From positions 5,116,001 to 5,180,000 of the forward strand of contig NZ_CP040297.1 in assembly GCF_013393945.1 (NCBI RefSeq): a stretch of 64,000 nt of DNA, in the 5' to 3' direction. Under the pieces are notes generated by a model. That model saw only the letters and a program-made list of their open reading frames with translations, was not told where the DNA came from and did no database searches. A program made the translations under genes and the position numbers. How positions within the stretch are numbered: the first letter of the stretch is position 1; each line of letters starts with the position of its first letter. Shown one piece after another: positions 59,488-64,000 of the stretch. Origin of the DNA: Nostoc sp. TCL26-01. GTDB lineage: Bacteria > Cyanobacteriota > Cyanobacteriia > Cyanobacteriales > Nostocaceae.

Positions 59488-60411
59488 ATGAGAGATTTAT
59501 GGAAGCAATGGCTGGTAAACCTGGGATGGTCACAGTCCTTGCTGCTGGGGACTCTGGATATTTTATTTGTCTTGGCGCTGACGTATATGATACTAGTAAT
59601 TATTAGTGAGCGCCGGACATTGTGGATGGTGAGAGGATTTATTGTCTTGATGCTAGCCTCAGCCATCAGTTACAGATTTGGTTTACCCCTGTTAAATTTT
59701 GTTTTAGAAAAATTGGTGATTGGCTGTGCGGTGGCAATGGCAGTTGCCCTCCAGTCAGAATTTCGGCGTTTTTTGGAACAATTAGGACGCGGGGAATTTA
59801 AGCAATTATTTCAACCCGCTAGTCTGACAATTCCTAAGTCTGATAGTGTAATTGATGAAATTGTCGAAGCGGTTAAAGAACTCTCAAAAAACCGAATAGG
59901 AGCTTTGCTGATTTTAGAAACAACAGGCCCCATTGACGAAAGAGATTTTTCTGTGCCTGGGGTGAAGCTAAATGCGGATGTTTCTAAGGAACTGATCCAG
60001 ACAATTTTTCAACCAAAGACTCTCTTGCACGATGGAGCAACCTTGATTCGTGGTTCGAGGATTGTATCTTCGGGTATAATTTTACCGCTTTCGGGACGCA
60101 CAGCCTCGCGCCAGTTGGGAACACGCCACCGGGCCGCGATGGGAATTACTGAGCGAGTCGAAAACTGCATCTGTGTCGTTGTATCTGAAGAAACGGGTTC
60201 TATTTCTCTAGCGGAAAGGGGAACCCTAAATAGACCACTAACGATCAGAAAGCTCAAAGAGTCCTTAGAGACTCGATTATCCCCAACTGTCGATCGGGAA
60301 GCCGTTGCTCCTGGTTTGTTAAGTTTGGGTCGTCAAATTGGTGATAAGGGATTAGCATTGGTTTCACGGTTACTCGGTTTACCATCGGCCGCTTCTCGAG
60401 ACAAAAAATGA
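59488..60411 (+). CDS. cdaA: Diadenylate cyclase CdaA
   Basis: Makes the second messenger c-di-AMP from two ATP (307 aa). Three N-terminal membrane helices (about residues 15-85) precede the DisA_N domain with the two catalytic motifs DGATLIRGSRI and LGTRHRAAMGITE. No CdaR partner is adjacent. The uppS ATG overlaps its stop. In cyanobacteria c-di-AMP controls osmotic and carbon/nitrogen balance. Confidence 0.94.
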   Translation: MRDLWKQWLVNLGWSQSLLLGTLDILFVLALTYMILVIISERRTLWMVRGFIVLMLASAISYRFGLPLLNFVLEKLVIGCAVAMAVALQSEFRRFLEQLGRGEFKQLFQPASLTIPKSDSVIDEIVEAVKELSKNRIGALLILETTGPIDERDFSVPGVKLNADVSKELIQTIFQPKTLLHDGATLIRGSRIVSSGIILPLSGRTASRQLGTRHRAAMGITERVENCICVVVSEETGSISLAERGTLNRPLTIRKLKESLETRLSPTVDREAVAPGLLSLGRQIGDKGLALVSRLLGLPSAASRDKK

Positions 60412-61157
60412 CAACACAACAAACTGAACTGCAACAATTACCCCCCGACTTGAAACGAGAACTACTACCCAAACACGTTGCGGTAATCATGGATGGCAAT
60501 GGTCGATGGGCTAAACGCCAAGGTTTACCCCGAATTATGGGTCATAAACGGGGAGTAGATGCCCTGAAGGATTTGCTGAGGTGCTGTAAAGACTGGGGAA
60601 TTCAAGCCCTGACGGCTTATGCTTTTTCCACAGAAAACTGGAAAAGACCACAAGAAGAAGTAGACTTTTTGATGACTTTATTCCAGCGAGTTCTGCGCCA
60701 AGAATTGCGGGAAATGGTCGAGGAGAATGTGCAAATTCAGTTTGTCGGGAATTTAGCTGATTTACCGCGATCGCTACAAGCAGAAATTTCCCGTTCGATG
60801 GCAGAAACTCAACACAATCGCGGTATTCGCTTTTCTGTCGCTACTAATTATGGTGGACGACAAGAGATTTTACAAGCTTGTCAGGCGATCGCCCAAAAAG
60901 TCCAGCAAGGCCTCCTCCAGCCAAATGAAATTGATGAGGAAATCTTTGAACGGCACTTATACACCGCCGGAATCACTGACCCAGATTTATTAATCCGCAC
61001 AAGCGGAGAAATGCGCCTCTCCAATTTCCTTCTCTGGCAAATGGCTTATGGTGAAATTTACATCACTGACACTCTCTGGCCAGACTTTGACCGCACCGAA
61101 TTTCACCGCGCTTTATGTGCCTATCAGCAAAGAGAACGGCGATTTGGGAAAGTTTAG
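60408..61157 (+). CDS. uppS: Isoprenyl (undecaprenyl) diphosphate synthase
   Basis: cis-Prenyltransferase (249 aa) that makes the lipid carrier for peptidoglycan and other polymers. Motifs: VIMDGNGRWAKRQGLPRIMG, TAYAFSTENWKRP, and the C-terminal DLLIRTSGEMRLSNFLLWQ. It overlaps cdaA by 4 bp (ATGA), indicating one transcript. Confidence 0.96.
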   Translation: MTTQQTELQQLPPDLKRELLPKHVAVIMDGNGRWAKRQGLPRIMGHKRGVDALKDLLRCCKDWGIQALTAYAFSTENWKRPQEEVDFLMTLFQRVLRQELREMVEENVQIQFVGNLADLPRSLQAEISRSMAETQHNRGIRFSVATNYGGRQEILQACQAIAQKVQQGLLQPNEIDEEIFERHLYTAGITDPDLLIRTSGEMRLSNFLLWQMAYGEIYITDTLWPDFDRTEFHRALCAYQQRERRFGKV

Positions 61158-61171
61158 GATAGGACTCATAC

Positions 61172-61226
61172 CAATTCAAAATTCAAAATTCAAAATTCAA
61201 AATTGGGTATTTTGAATTTTGAATTG
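61172..61226. repeat. AATTCAAA heptamer hairpin, possible bidirectional terminator
   Basis: The 18 bases at 61172-61189 (CAATTCAAAATTCAAAAT) are the reverse complement of 61209-61226. It lies between convergent uppS and the response regulator gene. The stem is A/T-rich, so it could end both transcripts or be an STRR only. Confidence 0.7.
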
Positions 61227-61228
61227 AT

Positions 61229-61927
61229 TCATTCCGGGATTTCAAACTTATAACCGTAGCCGCGTACAGTCTTGATAAACTCAGGTACGCTGGTATCTTC
61301 TTCTAATTTCTTGCGTAACTGACCGATGTGTACATCAACTACTCGTCCATCTCCCACATAGTCGCAACCCCAGATTTTTTGAATTAACTGTGGACGACTC
61401 CAAGCTTGACCTGGATGACTGGCTAAAAAATGCAGAATATTAAATTCCAACGCTGTGAGATTTAAGGGTTTATCGTTGAGAGTTACGTCTCTTCCTTCCG
61501 GATTAATTGCTAATTGCTTAAAAATTAACCGTTGGGAAGGAGATGGTTTAATTGAGCGTATGCGTCTTAAAAGAGCTTGGACGCGAACTTCAATTTCTGC
61601 TAGGCTGAAAGGCTTAGTAATAAAGTCATCAGCACCAGCTGCCAGGATCTTGATTTTGTCAGCTTCCTCGGTTCGTCCAGTGAGAATCATCACTAAAACA
61701 TCGTTGCGACTCTGCATTTCTTGGCATAATTGATATCCACTCGTATCTGGTAGATTCCAATCCAAAATGACTAAAGCCGGGTTAAACTGCTCAAACAAAG
61801 ACAAAGCAGTTTTCCCATCTGCCGCAGACTCTATTTGATATTTGCGGCTTAAAAAGCGATATATAAGATTACGCACTCCAAAATCATCATCTACAACAAG
61901 AATCTTGGGGTTGATCGCAGAAAGCAT
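61229..61927 (-). CDS. OmpR-family response regulator
   Basis: Two-component transcription regulator (232 aa from MLSAINPKIL at 61927; a further ATG lies two codons upstream). Receiver domain 1-120 with Asp56 (LVILDWNLP), acidic DDD at 13-15 and the KPFSL lysine. The winged-helix DNA-binding domain follows (LTALEFNILHFLASHPGQAW; VDVHIGQLRKKL; TVRGYGYKFE). No kinase is next to it. Cyanobacterial relatives include NblR- and RpaB-like regulators, but I cannot assign a specific name. Confidence 0.92.
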   Translation of the reverse strand: MLSAINPKILVVDDDFGVRNLIYRFLSRKYQIESAADGKTALSLFEQFNPALVILDWNLPDTSGYQLCQEMQSRNDVLVMILTGRTEEADKIKILAAGADDFITKPFSLAEIEVRVQALLRRIRSIKPSPSQRLIFKQLAINPEGRDVTLNDKPLNLTALEFNILHFLASHPGQAWSRPQLIQKIWGCDYVGDGRVVDVHIGQLRKKLEEDTSVPEFIKTVRGYGYKFEIPE

Positions 61928-62480
61928 CACCATATTTTTTTATATTGTTCTAGCCTATTGTTTGCCTGGCATTTGCGGCTTTTACATAGCTTTGAATAGG
62001 GGATCACTGCTAAGGTGTCTGTGCTGTATGTGCTTCTCGTCAGGGTGCTTATCCTGTCCACTGTTCTGTGAGTACACAGACTAACCATAGCTAATGACTC
62101 TACACTGCCGTAGTACCTAGCTACACCTAATTTTCCATTAAATTTGTGAAAAGTTCAGCTCTCATGCTGCATACCTAATGTATAACTTTCGTATAACCTT
62201 GGTATGTTTTTATAGAGTGGTGCTATAATTGTAAATCTTCACGGTAAAGAGAAGTTGATTTTTAAGTGTGTTCCCCAGTCTGTAAAAACTTCTCCGAAAA
62301 GTCTCATTTGGCTGCAAAACAAAGCCAAATAACAATTCCAGTCATAACATTTGTATTACATCATACTCGTATCTAACCGCAGGAAAAACTGCCTACGGGA
62401 AGATACGAGTATAAGTCCAGAGTGTGTCTAAGTGCAGCTACAACATACCAGTATAAAAAAATATATTATTAGCTGAGAGA
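61928..62480. other. 553-bp intergenic region upstream of the NACHT gene
   Basis: Divergent promoter region between the response regulator and the HTH-NACHT gene. It contains the inverted repeat listed at 62363-62412 and no credible gene. An open frame of 80 codons (61842-62084) overlaps the regulator and has no recognised similarity. Confidence 0.5.
62363..62412. repeat. 12-bp inverted repeat with 26-base loop
   Basis: ATACTCGTATCT at 62363-62374 is the exact reverse complement of 62401-62412. The loop has smaller complementary words (CCGCAG, CTGCC, ACGGG). It lies about 70 bp before the NACHT gene; it could be an operator or a small folded repeat. Confidence 0.7.
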
Positions 62481-64000
62481 ATGACAAGTCAAGGACTCAG
62501 AGCTTCATCAGAAGGTATTAGAGCTGCAAAAACAGCATTAACAGACAAAACCTTAAGTCAGCAAAAACTAGCAGCAACTATTGGCATAACACGTCAGCCA
62601 GTTTCCAAGTTTTTTGCTGGTGAACCAGTATCTCGTAGTTGTTTTGTCCAAATTTGCCAACAGTTAGGATTATCTTGGCAAAAAGTAGCAAGTTTACCTG
62701 AAGACACGATATCAGAGACTAACTCACAGTCTACTGCTGTTGAAATTGATGTATTAGTACCACAAGTACGCCAAAAACGCCAAGATAAAATTCAAGACCA
62801 GTGCAGTACTATCAAAATGTTAGATATTGCTCAGGCAATTCCTTTAGCCGAAGTTTACACTCCTGTCAGTATGTTAGAGGAAATCACCAATCAGCGATGG
62901 CAAGAAATTGCTGATCTGTGTCAGGAGTTAGATTCTAAGTTTGGCTTTCGTGGATTTGGACAAAGCCAGCATCAAAAAGGGTTATTAGGGTTAGAAGCGG
63001 TATCGCGGTACTCCAAGTTAATGGTACTAGGAAAAGCTGGATCAGGGAAGACGACGTTTTTACAATATCTGGCGATGGAATGCAATCAAGGTATGTTGCA
63101 GCCACAACACGTACCAATTTTTATCCGCCTCAAAGAATTTGCGGAAGATGTGCAAAGTGATACGGAATTAAATCTCTGGCAATACATTAGTCAAGAGTTT
63201 CTTTGTAGTGGGATCGATGAAGAATCAACTATCAGAATCTTGACTAGCGGTAAAGCCCTAGTTTTACTTGATGGACTCGATGAAGTGCCATTAGATCATG
63301 CCGAAACAGTTATTCGAGAAATTCGCAAATTTACTCAGCTTTATTATAAAAATCAATTTGTGATTAGTTGTCGTATTGCTGCTCAAAAATATAGATTTCA
63401 GGGATTTACTGAAGTTGAAATTGCCGATTTTAACGACCAACAAGTAGAATTTTTTGTGAAAAAATGGTTTGTGGCGATCGCTCATCATTCAATGGATGCA
63501 GGCGAGATAATTGCTAATCAGTTTATTCAACAATTGAACTTACGAGAAAATCACCTGATCAGAGAATTTGCTGCTACACCCATCTTGCTGCATCTGCTGT
63601 GCTTGGTATTTCAAGTTAAAGCAAAATTCCCTGTGAAACCAGCTAATTTATGCGATCAAGCCTTAAATATTTTATTAGCTAGATGGGATGAAATTAGAGG
63701 GATTAAAAGAGATAATTTTTACTCTAACTTGACGCTAATTAAGAAGAAAAAGTTACTGGCTTATCTAGCAGTCAGCACATTTACTCAAGAAAATTACTTC
63801 TTTGAACAGGATAAAATACAGCAATTGGTATCTGAATATTTATCTAGGTTACCAAATACTGATCAACAAACAGTACAATTGCAGCAAAATAGTGCCGCAA
63901 TTATGCAAGGAATTGAAGCACAAGATGGTTTATTAATTGAGCGATCGCGGGGAATTTACTCTTTCTCTCATTTAGCATTTCAAGAATATCTGACCGCAAA
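62481..64000 (+). CDS. HTH-NACHT domain NTPase, incomplete at window end
   Basis: The first 506 codons of a STAND NTPase. Residues of about 15-80 form a Cro/CI-like HTH (KTLSQQKLAATIGITRQPVS). A linker leads to the NACHT domain: Walker A GKAGSGKTT (184-192), Walker B ALVLLDGLDE (259-268), a sensor-like VISCRIAAQKY, and the NACHT-specific LREFAATPILLHLLCLVFQ followed by FSHLAFQEYLTA. The ATG at 62481 follows GAGAGA. The C-terminal sensor or effector repeats are beyond the window. Bacterial NACHT proteins often act in antiphage defence; an HTH at the N terminus is a known cyanobacterial arrangement. Confidence 0.88.
   Translation, partial: MTSQGLRASSEGIRAAKTALTDKTLSQQKLAATIGITRQPVSKFFAGEPVSRSCFVQICQQLGLSWQKVASLPEDTISETNSQSTAVEIDVLVPQVRQKRQDKIQDQCSTIKMLDIAQAIPLAEVYTPVSMLEEITNQRWQEIADLCQELDSKFGFRGFGQSQHQKGLLGLEAVSRYSKLMVLGKAGSGKTTFLQYLAMECNQGMLQPQHVPIFIRLKEFAEDVQSDTELNLWQYISQEFLCSGIDEESTIRILTSGKALVLLDGLDEVPLDHAETVIREIRKFTQLYYKNQFVISCRIAAQKYRFQGFTEVEIADFNDQQVEFFVKKWFVAIAHHSMDAGEIIANQFIQQLNLRENHLIREFAATPILLHLLCLVFQVKAKFPVKPANLCDQALNILLARWDEIRGIKRDNFYSNLTLIKKKKLLAYLAVSTFTQENYFFEQDKIQQLVSEYLSRLPNTDQQTVQLQQNSAAIMQGIEAQDGLLIERSRGIYSFSHLAFQEYLTA

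Overview
This window is most likely chromosomal DNA of a filamentous, heterocyst-type cyanobacterium (Nostocales-like). The evidence is the very frequent HIP1 octamer GCGATCGC, heptameric short tandem repeats (STRRs) between genes, cyanobacterial gene types (fused transaldolase/glucose-6-phosphate isomerase, CuA-less terminal oxidase, Npun_R2479-type HD protein, DUF6887/DUF6888 pair) and a core block clpC, rimI, lysA, cdaA, uppS. No rRNA, CRISPR array or intact insertion sequence was seen. There is one tRNA, tRNA-Gly(CCC).

Region by region: (1) 0-11.5 kb holds membrane and envelope genes: an MscS channel, a DUF1003 protein, an HlyD-type adaptor with a FUSC exporter, a DUF1400 alpha/beta hydrolase, a TauE/SafE-DUF1634 pair and a small secreted protein. 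(2) 11.5-18.6 kb is a respiratory cluster: heme O synthase, NDH-2, two DUF2231 membrane proteins and oxidase subunits II, I and III. Subunit II lacks the CuA ligands, so this is an ARTO-like quinol oxidase. (3) 18.9-19.4 kb is a DUF433/DUF5615 toxin-antitoxin pair. (4) 19.8-37 kb is a sugar-catabolic cluster: transketolase, Tal-Pgi, 6-phosphogluconate dehydrogenase, Zwf, a HAD phosphatase, class I aldolase, 6-phosphogluconolactonase, a glucose-dehydrogenase-like SDR and a large GH63/MGH1-like glycosidase. Together with region 2 it forms a glucose -> NAD(P)H -> quinone -> O2 module. (5) 37.2-41.5 kb is a peptide-export cassette: a C39-peptidase ABC exporter divergent from two unannotated tandem micro-ORFs that encode double-glycine leaders with cores of only 7 and 5 residues, then an HlyD adaptor. 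This is the best candidate for an undescribed system. (6) 41.5-49.8 kb mixes relics (a ParE-like toxin and a group II intron 3' end) with a ferredoxin-MBL fusion, tRNA-Gly, an HD protein, an OppC-like permease, arsenate reductase, a PAS histidine kinase, holB and tmk. (7) 49.9-54.1 kb is an AT-rich small-gene island: a retropepsin pair, MazF-like toxin-antitoxin, DUF6887/6888, truncated Rpn nuclease and a solitary HsdR-N protein. (8) 54.2-62 kb is core (clpC, rimI, lysA, cdaA, uppS, a response regulator). (9) From 62.5 kb an HTH-NACHT protein runs off the window end.

Repeat activity is a theme. Palindromes and STRRs abut or provide stop codons (tkt, HD protein, rimI, lysA), and repeat-like sequence has entered coding regions in frame (lysA and the histidine kinase). 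A rearranged copy of the zwf 3' end lies about 1 kb downstream of zwf. All family assignments come from reading motifs by eye; no database search was run.
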